Shown: positions 7,568-16,219, counted from the first letter of the stretch. The stretch is 39,849 bases of DNA from Psychrobacter sp. UBA3483 (GCF_002377905.1 NZ_DFQS01000028.1:1-39849), one strand, 5' to 3'. Made by a program: numbers and translations. Notes: generated by a model from the sequence alone, not told the origin.

Positions 7568-8785
7568 ATGAATAACTTTCAATATTACAATCCCGTCCGT
7601 ATCGTCTTTGGCGAAGGCCAAATCAAACAGTTATCAGAGCTTGTACCTACCGATGCACGCGTATTAATCACTTATGGCGGTGGTTCAGCACAGCGTACTG
7701 GTACCTTAGATGAAGTAAAAAATGCACTCACGGCTAATGGAAACCGTGAAGTATTTGAGTTTGGCGGTATTGAAGCCAATCCAGAATTCACCACCTTGCT
7801 AAAAGCCGCTGACATGGTCAATGAACATAACATTGATTTCTTATTAGCGGTTGGTGGCGGTTCAGTCATCGATGGCAGTAAGTTTGTCGCCCTTGTTTCT
7901 TCATTAACCGAAGATGGCAGCAAAGATGGTACCGTTTCTCGTGAAAAAGCGTGGGATGCACTGACCAGTTATTGCAAAAATATCGACTCAGCGATTGATT
8001 TAGGTGCGGTACTGACCATTCCAGCGACCGGTTCTGAGATGAACTCAGGCGGCGTGATTAACTATAGTGAACGTCAAGCAAAACTACCCTTTGGCAACCC
8101 ACTTGCTTTCCCTAAATTTTCAATTTTAGATCCTACCAAAACGTTAACCTTACCTGAACGCCAAGTAATGAATGGTGTTGCTGACGCCTTTGTTCATGTG
8201 ATGGAGCAGTATCTTACCTATCCTATTAATGCCAAAGTCCAAGATGCCTTTTCTGAGAGTTTATTGAAAATCCTTATCGAGGAAGGTAAAGCGGTCAAAG
8301 CCGATCCAGAGAATTTAGAAACGCGTAAAAACATCATGTGGACAGCAACCATGGCGCTGAATGGTCTAATTGGTACTGGTGTACCACAAGATTGGACGAC
8401 GCATATGATTGGTCATGAATTGACCTCACTCCACGCGATTGACCATGCTCGTACGCTCACGATTGTACTGCCGTCAGTCATGCGTGAGCTTAAAGACAGT
8501 AAAAAAGACAAATTGCTCCAATATGCGCGTAACGTTTGGAACATTACAGATACAGATTTAGACGACGATACCGTCATCGAAACTGCTATTGTGCATACTG
8601 AGAACTTCTTCCGCGAGCTTGGACTGCCAGTGAGCTTAGAAGACGCAGAGTTAGATAAGTCGGCGATTGACCCTATCATCAAGCAACTTGAAGCGCACAA
8701 AATGGTGAAATTGGGCGAACATGGTAAAAATGATTTAGACGTATCACGCCGCATCTTAGAACGCGCCGTGACGAGCAAAGCCTAA
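7568..8785 (+). CDS. yqhD: YqhD-type NADPH-dependent aldehyde reductase (iron-type alcohol dehydrogenase family)
   Basis: A 405-residue type III alcohol dehydrogenase closely resembling E. coli YqhD along its whole length (MNNFQYYNPVRIVFGEG, DARVLITYGGGS, FLLAVGGGSVIDG, VLTIPATGSE). YqhD reduces short-chain and lipid-peroxidation aldehydes with NADPH. The metal ligands align as Asp206, His210, His279 and His293, with the conserved neighbouring His283; the GGGS segments at 37-40 and 96-99 belong to the nucleotide site. A roughly ten-residue stretch around residues 112-125 (SLTEDGSKDGTVS) is more divergent. It heads a probable four-gene operon behind operator copy 2. In E. coli yqhD is controlled by the AraC-type YqhC; here a NemR-type repressor seems to take that role. 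Confidence 0.93.
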   Translation: MNNFQYYNPVRIVFGEGQIKQLSELVPTDARVLITYGGGSAQRTGTLDEVKNALTANGNREVFEFGGIEANPEFTTLLKAADMVNEHNIDFLLAVGGGSVIDGSKFVALVSSLTEDGSKDGTVSREKAWDALTSYCKNIDSAIDLGAVLTIPATGSEMNSGGVINYSERQAKLPFGNPLAFPKFSILDPTKTLTLPERQVMNGVADAFVHVMEQYLTYPINAKVQDAFSESLLKILIEEGKAVKADPENLETRKNIMWTATMALNGLIGTGVPQDWTTHMIGHELTSLHAIDHARTLTIVLPSVMRELKDSKKDKLLQYARNVWNITDTDLDDDTVIETAIVHTENFFRELGLPVSLEDAELDKSAIDPIIKQLEAHKMVKLGEHGKNDLDVSRRILERAVTSKA

Positions 8786-8831
8786 TTATTTAAATTCTTA
8801 TCATCGTAACTTTCTATATTCACGACAATCG

Positions 8832-8857
8832 GTAGCCATCCATCTTGCTATGGCTAC
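8832..8857 (+). other. Intergenic stem-loop between yqhD and the curA-like gene
   Basis: A perfect 8-bp stem, GTAGCCAT (8832-8839) with ATGGCTAC (8850-8857), has a ten-base loop. It is followed by TGACTTTAAG rather than a U-run, so it is a weak terminator at best. It may protect the upstream message or reduce read-through within the operon. Confidence 0.5.
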
Positions 8858-8927
8858 TGACTTTAAGAATTTTAAAACGTTAAAAAACCAATAATGACAA
8901 CCAATAACTAGAATAAGGAGCTTTAAC

Positions 8928-9977
8928 ATGAGCTTTAATGAACAACAAAACCAACAACAAAATCGTCAAATCAAACTTGCTAGTCGCCCTAATGGCGCTC
9001 CTACTAAAGATAACTTTGAGCTGACCACCAGCGACATCCCAACGCCTAACGACAAGCAAATGCTACTGCGCACGGTCTACATGTCACTTGACCCGTATAT
9101 GCGCGGACGTATGAGTGCGTCAAAAAGCTATGCTGACCCACTAGAAGTCGGCGATGTGATGCTTGGCGGTACGGTCGCTCAAGTGGTCGAATCTAATATC
9201 GATAAATTTGCCGTTGGTGATTTGGTGGTATCAAATTCAGGCTGGCAGGATTATAGCGTCAGTGATGGTGAAGGCGTGCTAAAACTTGATAAGAATATGT
9301 CCAACCCATCTTATGGTTTGGGTGTCCTTGGTATGCCAGGCTTTACCGGCTACATGGGTTTGACTGATATCGGTAAACCAAAACAAGGCGAAACCTTAGT
9401 CGTCGCAGCAGCAACTGGTCCTGTGGGCGCGACCGTCGGACAAGTCGGTAAGCATTTAGGCTTACGTACCGTTGGTGTGGCAGGCGGTGCGGAAAAATGC
9501 GCTTATGCGGTCGAAGAGCTGGGCTTTGATATTTGTATTGACCATAAAGCCGACGACTTTGCCGAACAGCTGAAAGACGCTTGCCCAGATGGTATCGACA
9601 TCTATTATGAAAACGTTGGTGGTAAAGTACTCGATGGTGTATTGCCATTACTAAATGCCCATGCGCGTATCCCAGTGTGCGGCCTAGTGTCACAATATAA
9701 TGCGACTGAACTTCCTGATGGCAAAGACCGTCTCGGTATGCTGATGGGTCTTATCCTGAGCCAACGTCTGACTATCAAAGGTTTTATTATCTTTGAAGAG
9801 TACGGCGATCATTTCCCAGAGTTCTTAAAAACCATGGGTGAATGGGTTGAATCGGGTAAAGTTAAAACCAAAGAGCATATCGTCGATGGCTTAGCACAAG
9901 CGCCGCAAGCTTTCTTTGACATGTTAGACGGTAAGAACTTCGGTAAAACCGTGGTTAAAGTTGCCGACGTTCAGTAA
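8928..9977 (+). CDS. Zinc-independent MDR-family NADPH oxidoreductase (CurA / enone reductase type)
   Basis: A 349-residue medium-chain dehydrogenase/reductase without the zinc-ligand motifs. It belongs with NADPH-dependent curcumin reductase CurA (YncB) and leukotriene B4 dehydrogenase/alkenal reductases, which reduce the C=C bond of alpha,beta-unsaturated ketones and aldehydes. The hallmark YMSLDPYMRGRMS is at residues 51-63, the Rossmann motif AATGPVGATVG at 161-171, and YYENVGG follows near 230. The first 15 residues are Gln/Asn-rich. A good AAGGAG precedes the start. The operon position, between an aldehyde reductase and a DJ-1 protein, fits removal of electrophilic enones. Confidence 0.9.
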   Translation: MSFNEQQNQQQNRQIKLASRPNGAPTKDNFELTTSDIPTPNDKQMLLRTVYMSLDPYMRGRMSASKSYADPLEVGDVMLGGTVAQVVESNIDKFAVGDLVVSNSGWQDYSVSDGEGVLKLDKNMSNPSYGLGVLGMPGFTGYMGLTDIGKPKQGETLVVAAATGPVGATVGQVGKHLGLRTVGVAGGAEKCAYAVEELGFDICIDHKADDFAEQLKDACPDGIDIYYENVGGKVLDGVLPLLNAHARIPVCGLVSQYNATELPDGKDRLGMLMGLILSQRLTIKGFIIFEEYGDHFPEFLKTMGEWVESGKVKTKEHIVDGLAQAPQAFFDMLDGKNFGKTVVKVADVQ

Positions 9978-10064
9978 TGGTTATTTTAAATAGCGCAACG
10001 CTAAGAGCAACAGAATCTCTCAGCAATATTTAATAATCAATATCAATAATAAATAAGGACAATT

Positions 10065-10742
10065 ATGAATATTTTAATGGTACTAACCTCACACGATAAA
10101 TTAGGCGATACTGGCAAAAAGACGGGGTTTTGGCTCGAAGAATTTGCCGCCCCTTACTATGCTTTTTTAGATGCTGGCGTCAATATTACCTTAGCCTCTC
10201 CTGCTGGCGGTCAACCACCACTCGATCCGAGTAGCGATACGGAAGACGCGCAAACCAAAGACACCAAACGCTTTAAAGAAGACAAAGAGGCGCAAGAGCG
10301 TCTTGCCAATACCAAAAAGCTTGCTGACGTAAAAGCCGAAGACTTCGATTCTGTCTTTTATCCAGGCGGTCATGGTCCATTGTGGGATTTGGCAGTCGAT
10401 AAAAACTCCATCGAGTTAATTGAAAGCTTTGTTAAGCAAGACAAGCCGGTTGCTTTTGTTTGTCACGCTCCTGCAGCGCTAAAAAACGTTAAAGTCGACG
10501 GTGAGTATTTGGTCAAAGGTAAAAAAGTTACGGGCTTTACCAATACCGAAGAAGAAGGCGTACAGCTCACTGACGTCGTACCTTTCTTATTGGAAGACGT
10601 TTTAAAAGCCAATGGTGGTGACTATCAAAAAGGCGCAGATTGGGAATCGTATGTCGTCGAGGACGGTCTATTGATTACCGGCCAAAACCCAGCCTCATCA
10701 GAAGAAGCGGCCAAACGCTTACTGGCTAAACTGAACGCTTAA
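10065..10742 (+). CDS. DJ-1/PfpI family protein, Hsp31/glyoxalase III-like
   Basis: A 225-residue class I glutamine-amidotransferase-like protein. The nucleophile elbow is FVCHAPAAL with Cys133 followed by His134, and the acidic partner is in FWLEEF (Glu25 or Glu26), as in Hsp31/HchA and YajL relatives. Such proteins act as glutathione-independent glyoxalases (methylglyoxal to lactate) or as chaperones/deglycases. The segment YPGGHGPLWD (99-108) is the typical oxyanion-hole loop. An acidic and lysine-rich insertion occupies about residues 55-90. The gene begins 87 bases after the curA-like gene and is followed after 28 bases by the GST gene, so it is probably co-transcribed. Whether it is an enzyme or a chaperone cannot be decided here. 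Confidence 0.9.
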   Translation: MNILMVLTSHDKLGDTGKKTGFWLEEFAAPYYAFLDAGVNITLASPAGGQPPLDPSSDTEDAQTKDTKRFKEDKEAQERLANTKKLADVKAEDFDSVFYPGGHGPLWDLAVDKNSIELIESFVKQDKPVAFVCHAPAALKNVKVDGEYLVKGKKVTGFTNTEEEGVQLTDVVPFLLEDVLKANGGDYQKGADWESYVVEDGLLITGQNPASSEEAAKRLLAKLNA

Positions 10743-10770
10743 TATAAAATACCGCAACAAGGCTGACATC

Positions 10771-11406
10771 ATGATTCGCTTACATCATCTTAATCAATCA
10801 CGCTCACTACGTACGCTATGGCTACTAGAAGAATTGGGGCAACCTTATGAAATCATTAGCCATCAGCGCGATGCCAACACGCATCTAGCACCTGATAGCC
10901 TAAAAGCAATTCATCCACTCGGTAAATCTCCGGTTATTGAGATGGATGGCGAGCTTTACGCCGAATCTGGGGCGATAATCGAGCTATTGATTGAGCGTTT
11001 TGCGCCAGAGCAATTACGCCCTGCGACCGACAGCACTGATTATGGTCATTACTTGCAGTGGATTCACTTTGCTGAAAGCTCGCTGATGTTGCCGTTATTG
11101 CTTGAGCTGTTTACCACTAAAGCAGGTGTTGGCGACAATGCGTTTTTGACCCGTTATATCGCTCAAGAAAAGCACAAACTGCTGAGCTACTTAGATGACG
11201 AGTTGAAGGACAAAACGTTTATCGTCGGCAACAAACTAAGTGGTGCAGACTTCATGCTGTCGTTTGATTTAATCATGCTCGCTAAACGCGGTGCGTTAGA
11301 AGATTATACCCATATCAAACAGTATGCTTTGCAACTGACGAGCATTGATAGCTACCAACGCGCCATGCGTTTGGAAGCCAATCATGATGACTCTATTAAG
11401 CGCTAA
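10771..11406 (+). CDS. Glutathione S-transferase
   Basis: A 211-residue cytosolic GST with an N-terminal thioredoxin-like domain (1-78) and a helical C-terminal domain. The cis-proline is in KSPVI (Pro54), and the glutathione gamma-glutamyl-binding motif is AESGAI (Glu65-Ser66). The N-terminal LNQSRSLRTLWLLEE places Ser10/Ser12 where the activating Ser or Tyr of the family usually lies. It is the last gene of the presumed electrophile-defence operon, followed by a strong terminator, and would conjugate glutathione to the electrophiles that the upstream reductases do not remove. Confidence 0.9.
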   Translation: MIRLHHLNQSRSLRTLWLLEELGQPYEIISHQRDANTHLAPDSLKAIHPLGKSPVIEMDGELYAESGAIIELLIERFAPEQLRPATDSTDYGHYLQWIHFAESSLMLPLLLELFTTKAGVGDNAFLTRYIAQEKHKLLSYLDDELKDKTFIVGNKLSGADFMLSFDLIMLAKRGALEDYTHIKQYALQLTSIDSYQRAMRLEANHDDSIKR

Positions 11407-11432
11407 GTAAGACATTTTAATGGTTTAATATG

Positions 11433-11463
11433 AAAAAACAGCTCTTTATGAGCTGTTTTTTTT
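11433..11463 (+). terminator. Terminator ending the yqhD-to-GST operon
   Basis: ACAGCTC (11438-11444) pairs with GAGCTGT (11450-11456) around a five-base loop. The stem is extended by flanking A and T runs and followed by eight T residues. The A-run on the other side makes it usable in both directions, so it may also serve the convergent lactone oxidase gene. Confidence 0.88.
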
Positions 11464-11500
11464 ATGGCCAATTCACCATTTAGGTCAATTTATAAAGATT

Positions 11501-12832
11501 TTAAATGCAAAACTTTTTCTCAAGCCAGCTATTCATAAAGACATTATCAGGATCATACTCGCGGCGTATCTCCAAAAAACGATTGAGCTTAGGATATAAG
11601 CTTTGCAGCTCTATACGGCTCAATTTATTCACTTTACCCCAGTGCGGGCGACCTTGCCATTTTTTCATATACTCGTACAGCCATTTAAACAATGGCTCAC
11701 AGTCCATACCTTTATAGACGTGGAACGATAATACCGCGCAATCATCTCCCTGCGTAGGACTGAGCATGCCCGTCTCGCCTTTATGCGTGCGCACCTCAAT
11801 AGGAAAGTGCGAGCCTTTATTGTCGTTTAATAAAATATGATTGACCTCTGAGATACATTCATCAAAATCAGATAACTTGATAAAATACTCAGATTCATTA
11901 AATTTGACGCCGCGCGGTGTCGGAAACACCTCGTAGCTATAGCCTTCACGCTTAGTATTAGGAATAGAGCTTGCTGATATTTCACTGACCTTTTTGGTCA
12001 GCGACGGCTTCATACGAGCCAGCTCACACAGTACATAAAAAGCACCATTTAAAGTGACCACACTGTCGAAATGGTCTTTAAGTTTCTGCGTGCTTGTCAT
12101 CGCTTTGGGTGCTATGACTGACAGCGTCTTTTGCTGAATTTTATTGGTGCCGGGAAACAAAAACCATTCTAGATGACGATGGCTGTGCGCGGTTTCATGA
12201 AAACGTGCCAAGCCTTCTTCAAAATCTAAGACTTCGTTGGACTCTTTAAGTCCGTAGAGGTCGACCACTTTAAGCGTCAATTTGGTAAAAATACCAAGCA
12301 TACCAAGGCTAGCATGTAAGGCATTACCTAGCTCGTCAGTGTTCGGGTCGCCGCGATGATGAGTATGCAGTTCTCCTTTACCATCGACCCATTCCCACGT
12401 CACCACTTGGTTGGCAATCGAGCCTAAAGTAATCCCTGTACCATGGGTTGCGGTACTGGCAGCCCCAGCAATGGTTTGCGCTTGCACATCGCCCATATTT
12501 TCTAATGCCAAACCATGCTCTTTAAGGGCCGTACCAATTTCATATAAGTAAGTACCAGCATGTAAAGTGGCAAGCTTCGCCTCTTTATCGACTGAGATAA
12601 GACCGCGCATATTATGTAAACTGACGGCAATTTCTTCAGGTTTCGCGCAGCCACTAAAAGAATGCGCCGCGCCCGTGACTCTAACGCGCTTTTTATTTGC
12701 CCGTGCATTTTTCACAATCTCTTGTAGTTCTGCAACCGATGAGGGCGTGAGTTTTTGCTCAGGGGCCGCACGCTCGTACCCTACCCAATTTTGCCATTCA
12801 TTGCTTCCTTGCCACTGCCTTAATGAAAACAT
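11501..12832 (-). CDS. FAD-dependent aldonolactone oxidase (D-arabinono-1,4-lactone oxidase family)
   Basis: Oxidase of the vanillyl-alcohol-oxidase superfamily, oxidising sugar 1,4-lactones. The PCMH FAD domain covers roughly residues 20-190. It includes TGAAHSFSG, whose His57 aligns with the His that holds FAD covalently in gulonolactone oxidases, and the stretch AGAASTATHGTG. The C-terminal ALO domain has HWGKVNKL and ends with the usual FLEIRREYDPDNVFMN.W. The open frame runs to 12982 with a basic Cys-rich extension, but the ATG at 12832 has an excellent GAGGAGAGG and gives a normal 443-residue protein. It overlaps the end of the upstream PLP-enzyme gene by 13 bases, indicating translational coupling. 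The natural substrate is unknown. Confidence 0.88.
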   Translation of the reverse strand: MFSLRQWQGSNEWQNWVGYERAAPEQKLTPSSVAELQEIVKNARANKKRVRVTGAAHSFSGCAKPEEIAVSLHNMRGLISVDKEAKLATLHAGTYLYEIGTALKEHGLALENMGDVQAQTIAGAASTATHGTGITLGSIANQVVTWEWVDGKGELHTHHRGDPNTDELGNALHASLGMLGIFTKLTLKVVDLYGLKESNEVLDFEEGLARFHETAHSHRHLEWFLFPGTNKIQQKTLSVIAPKAMTSTQKLKDHFDSVVTLNGAFYVLCELARMKPSLTKKVSEISASSIPNTKREGYSYEVFPTPRGVKFNESEYFIKLSDFDECISEVNHILLNDNKGSHFPIEVRTHKGETGMLSPTQGDDCAVLSFHVYKGMDCEPLFKWLYEYMKKWQGRPHWGKVNKLSRIELQSLYPKLNRFLEIRREYDPDNVFMNSWLEKKFCI

Positions 12833-14106
12833 TTGCCCTCTCCTCGGTAAGTTATCATCGTTTGCTGCTTTTGTTCTTTGTGTGTTTTTTCCCTTTTCTC
12901 TGCAAGCGTTCCGTCGCTTACAAAACCGTTTCTTGCATAACTGTCGCTTGCAAAACCATCTGCTGCAGATTGTCGATAGCAAATAAGCGCATTAAAGTGC
13001 TCACACAGCTCGCCTGCTTTTGCATGGCGGCACCAAACCACATCGCCAATCCTCAGACGTGGCGTCTCATCATCATTGCCCGTTTTACCAATTGCCATCG
13101 GCGTTTGCACTTCGCCAAAACCTTCATCATTTAGTAATGATAAATGTTTAGGATAATGAATGACGGGCGCTTTATCGACACCTGTCGCACCCGAGGCAAT
13201 AAAGCCGCCACTATGACAGGTAATGACGCCCTTTTCTGGTTGACGCGTCACAGGCAACACAAAGCCCGCGGCAGGCTGAAACTCAACCATGCTATCCATA
13301 TAATCGAAATACGCCGGTTTATAATAGGCAGAACCGACCGTTATTTCGCTAACCTCAGGCTGGCTTGAGGTGAAATCCATACTGCCACTGCCGCCCCCAT
13401 TGACGAGCTTAAGCGTATAACCTTGTTTTTTGAGATAGTCAACGATTGAGCGACGGCGCTTACTCACTTGTTTTTGTGAGCGGCTTTTTAGTAAACGAAT
13501 CGCAGGCGATAACAAAGCTTTACCCGGTAAATGCTCGGGCAAGCCAGCAATTTGCGCCTCATATCCCATTACTGCACTGACGCTAACATTGGGGAATCTC
13601 TTGATATGTTTCAGAATTTTTTTAACGTCTTTGATGCTCATTAATGCCGAGCGTTTGGTACCAAAATAAAGCGTTGGTAGCGGCATCGACATATTGATAT
13701 CGAGGCAAACATCAATGATGACATCATGAGCTTTGGCAACTTCATTGATTACATCCACATGTTCTGGGCGATCGACCATCCAAATCATGGTTGCGCCTTG
13801 CTTGGTATGGTTAAAGGTTGCGGTAACGCTTGCCATGTCCAAAGTTGGATAAGCGCAGAGAATATTATCAAAGCCATTTTCTAACAGATACACGGATTCG
13901 TCGGCCGCATAAGACATCAGCCCGATAAAATGCGGAGACTTATCTTTAATGTAATGAAGGACATCGAGAGAACGGATAGACTTGGTCGCCAAGCGCAGTT
14001 GCACGGCCTTAGTTTTTTGATTGACCAGTGTTATATTATGATCGAGCGCGTCCATATCAAGCCACGCACTCGGGGCTTTGGGTGGAATAATGTGGGCAAA
14101 ATCCAT
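12820..14106 (-). CDS. Fold-type III PLP enzyme, alanine racemase / D-threonine aldolase-like ('amino acid deaminase/aldolase')
   Basis: A 428-residue cytoplasmic protein with the alanine-racemase N-terminal barrel. The PLP Schiff-base lysine is probably Lys42 in LRLATKSIRS. VNGGGSGSMD in the middle resembles the phosphate-binding loop, and DVVWCRHAKAGELCEHFN near the C-terminus is the metal/active-site segment of D-threonine aldolase and D-serine deaminase types. The last 45 or so residues are Lys/Glu/Gln-rich and look like an added tail. The stop codon lies within the start of the lactone oxidase gene. The same pairing of a fold-III aldolase with an aldonolactone oxidase occurs in actinobacteria as I recall, so the two probably act in one pathway. 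The substrate is not recognisable. Confidence 0.85.
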   Translation of the reverse strand: MDFAHIIPPKAPSAWLDMDALDHNITLVNQKTKAVQLRLATKSIRSLDVLHYIKDKSPHFIGLMSYAADESVYLLENGFDNILCAYPTLDMASVTATFNHTKQGATMIWMVDRPEHVDVINEVAKAHDVIIDVCLDINMSMPLPTLYFGTKRSALMSIKDVKKILKHIKRFPNVSVSAVMGYEAQIAGLPEHLPGKALLSPAIRLLKSRSQKQVSKRRRSIVDYLKKQGYTLKLVNGGGSGSMDFTSSQPEVSEITVGSAYYKPAYFDYMDSMVEFQPAAGFVLPVTRQPEKGVITCHSGGFIASGATGVDKAPVIHYPKHLSLLNDEGFGEVQTPMAIGKTGNDDETPRLRIGDVVWCRHAKAGELCEHFNALICYRQSAADGFASDSYARNGFVSDGTLAEKREKTHKEQKQQTMITYRGEGKCFH

Positions 14107-14530
14107 TTTACTTTCCTTGTAGCGGCCATTAAATATAGCCCTGTATTTCTTATTATACTGTCATTATGCCTCCAAAAAAGAGGATAAATCAGCATCATAG
14201 TTTGAACCTAGAGCGTAGCTCAGTCAAGCGCCATATTTATAAATAATAAACGGTTGTTAGGTTGTTTAAATACATTCAATTGAGCAGCCCATGGCTAAAA
14301 AAGTCTAAATCAAAGAGCAATTATCTATATTTTTAAGCGTAACAATAAACGCTTTCACCTTTTTAAACTAAAAAAGTACAATCGCAAAATAGCCTCAAAT
14401 TGAAATCATGATAAAATAATGCAAACAGTCCTTTGACTGTTTTTTATTTTATTGCTCGTCTAATTCTTGCCCGTCTAGGATTCCTGCTATGGCACTTTAT
14501 CTTTCTACTTGTCTGATGTGGCGATAGGCA
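14107..14530. other. Divergent intergenic region with a leader terminator
   Basis: The 424 bases separate the PLP-enzyme gene from the forward MFS gene. The notable content is a forward terminator at 14423-14446 and a smaller hairpin AAGCGT/ACGCTT (14335-14340 with 14349-14354). I see no ORF, tRNA or repeat. A forward transcript starting in this gap would meet the terminator before the MFS start, so a small RNA or attenuated leader is possible. Confidence 0.4.
14423..14446 (+). terminator. Terminator-like hairpin in the leader of the MFS/HlyD operon
   Basis: AAACAGTC (14423-14430), a four-base loop CTTT and GACTGTTT (14435-14442) are followed by a T-run and TATTTT. It points forward, yet no forward gene lies upstream of it in the window, and it ends 85 bases before the MFS start. 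It therefore either ends a small RNA or attenuates the efflux operon. Confidence 0.7.
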
Positions 14531-16219
14531 ATGAGCAATGAATACCAATTTAAACCGCACGAACAACCCTTTATGGTGGGCTCTCCCGCCACACCTGATC
14601 ATCCTACACGCCGCAAAGTATTTTATTTACTGATTGGTATTGTTATTGGTCTTACCGCCAGCTTTCAAAATGGTTTATTGGTGGCAAATCTAACCCAAAT
14701 CCAAGGTGAAATGGGCTTGACGCCAGTCGAAGGTGGCTGGATATCCGTCGCCTATAATATGACCAATGCTTGTATCACCGTGCTGCTATACAAAATCCGT
14801 CAGCAATTTGGTATGGCGCTCTTTAGCAAAATTACCCTGTTTTTTTTGTTGGCGGCCACCAGTTTACAATGGTTAGTCAGTAGTCATTTATTGGATACAG
14901 GCGCTATTATCATTGAGCCTTATTATCTAGAAATCATCGCCCGCGGCTTAAGTGGCATGGTTGCTAGTGCCATGACCGTATTGGCTATTTTTTATTGCCT
15001 ACAGGGGATGCCAACCGCCAAACGCATTAGCGGTCTGATTTTGGGGTTTGGCTTAGTACAGTTTGGCATTCCTCTATCGAGGATTATCTCCCCATACCTC
15101 GCTGTCGACGGTCAACTTCAAACGCTATTTTTGTTTGAATTGGGCTTAACCCTGATTTGCTTTGCTCTGATTAATATCTTAGAGCTACCACCTGGCAATA
15201 CCGAAAAAGTATTCGAAAAACTGGATTTTTTAAGCTTTGCGTTTTTTGCTAGTGGGCTTGCAGCGTTGGCAGTATTTTTGGTACAAGGCCGTATCCAGTG
15301 GTGGACAACGCCTTGGCTGAGCTATCCGCTTATCATCGCGGTGGTGACGATTAGCATCGCTTTATGGATTGAAACGCACCGTAAAAACCCAATGTTACAA
15401 GTCCGCTGGATGCGTAGCCGCAATATCATTGCTTTTATGATAACGGGCGCGGTGATGCGTATTTTATTGTCTGAGCAAAATGTCGGTGCAGCAGGTCTAC
15501 TGGCCAACTTAGGCTACGGTAATGATCAGCTGATTACTTTTTATGCGGTGATACTTGCCGCTAGCGTCTTGGCATTATCCATCAGTATTTTTAGTACCAA
15601 TGCGATGGATTTGCGTCGTCCGGTTATTTTTGCCGTTGCGCTGATTGCTGTTGGCGCTTGGTTAGATACGGGCGTGTCGTTAAACTCGGCCCCTTATATG
15701 TTTTATGTCAGTCAATTTATGATTGCCTTTGCTGCTGTCTATTTTATGGGTCCGATGGTTTTTGAAGGCATGTTTCGTGCTATTGCTAATGGTCCTGCTT
15801 ACATTATTAGTTTCTCGGTTATTTTTGGCATCTCACAAACCATTGGTGGACTTGCAGGCGCAGCAGCGATTCAAGCGTTTACCACCATTCGTACACAGAT
15901 GCACTACGCCGATATGATAGGCTCGCTTAATTTGGGCGACCCGGCCTTAATGGCACAAGTCGCAGGCGCACGTCGTATGTTATCTACCCAAATCACAGAT
16001 GCCAATCAAGCAAACGTTGCTGCAATGGGACAAGTACTACAAGGTATTCAGCGCCAAGCGACTGTCGCCGCCTACGACGATTTGTTTTTTCTCATCGCCA
16101 GTATCGCAACCATCACGGCGCTGATTTTATTGCTGAACTACTTGTATCATCGCTACCATAAACGCAACCCATTGGCTAAAGAATTGGCGGCGATTGCAAA
16201 AATGCGTGAAGCAAAATAG
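14531..16219 (+). CDS. MFS efflux transporter, DHA2/EmrB-like
   Basis: A 562-residue integral membrane protein with about 14 hydrophobic segments starting at residue 29 and a hydrophilic C-terminal tail. Length and layout fit the DHA2 drug:proton antiporters that work with a membrane-fusion protein. TM1 ends in ANLTQIQGEMGLTPVEGGWISVAYNM, corresponding to the EmrB segment that precedes TM2. Motif A after TM2 (normally GxLaDrxG) reads YKIRQQFG, and the TM5 motif C is degenerate (GFGLVQFGIPLSRIISPYL), so it is a divergent branch. The HlyD-type partner follows 100 bases downstream. It probably exports organic compounds across both membranes with an outer-membrane channel encoded elsewhere; the substrate is unknown. 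Confidence 0.88.
   Translation: MSNEYQFKPHEQPFMVGSPATPDHPTRRKVFYLLIGIVIGLTASFQNGLLVANLTQIQGEMGLTPVEGGWISVAYNMTNACITVLLYKIRQQFGMALFSKITLFFLLAATSLQWLVSSHLLDTGAIIIEPYYLEIIARGLSGMVASAMTVLAIFYCLQGMPTAKRISGLILGFGLVQFGIPLSRIISPYLAVDGQLQTLFLFELGLTLICFALINILELPPGNTEKVFEKLDFLSFAFFASGLAALAVFLVQGRIQWWTTPWLSYPLIIAVVTISIALWIETHRKNPMLQVRWMRSRNIIAFMITGAVMRILLSEQNVGAAGLLANLGYGNDQLITFYAVILAASVLALSISIFSTNAMDLRRPVIFAVALIAVGAWLDTGVSLNSAPYMFYVSQFMIAFAAVYFMGPMVFEGMFRAIANGPAYIISFSVIFGISQTIGGLAGAAAIQAFTTIRTQMHYADMIGSLNLGDPALMAQVAGARRMLSTQITDANQANVAAMGQVLQGIQRQATVAAYDDLFFLIASIATITALILLLNYLYHRYHKRNPLAKELAAIAKMREAK

Noticed and set aside
12833..12982. N-terminal Cys/Lys/Arg-rich extension of the lactone oxidase
   Set aside because: It is the reverse-frame reading of the tail of the overlapping PLP-enzyme gene and has no ribosome site. 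The ATG at 12832 with GAGGAGAGG gives the normal protein.
14208..14236. tRNA-like fragment GCGTAGCTCAGT upstream of the MFS gene
   Set aside because: Only a D-arm-like dozen bases is present. There is no acceptor, anticodon or T-arm nearby, so it is a chance resemblance.
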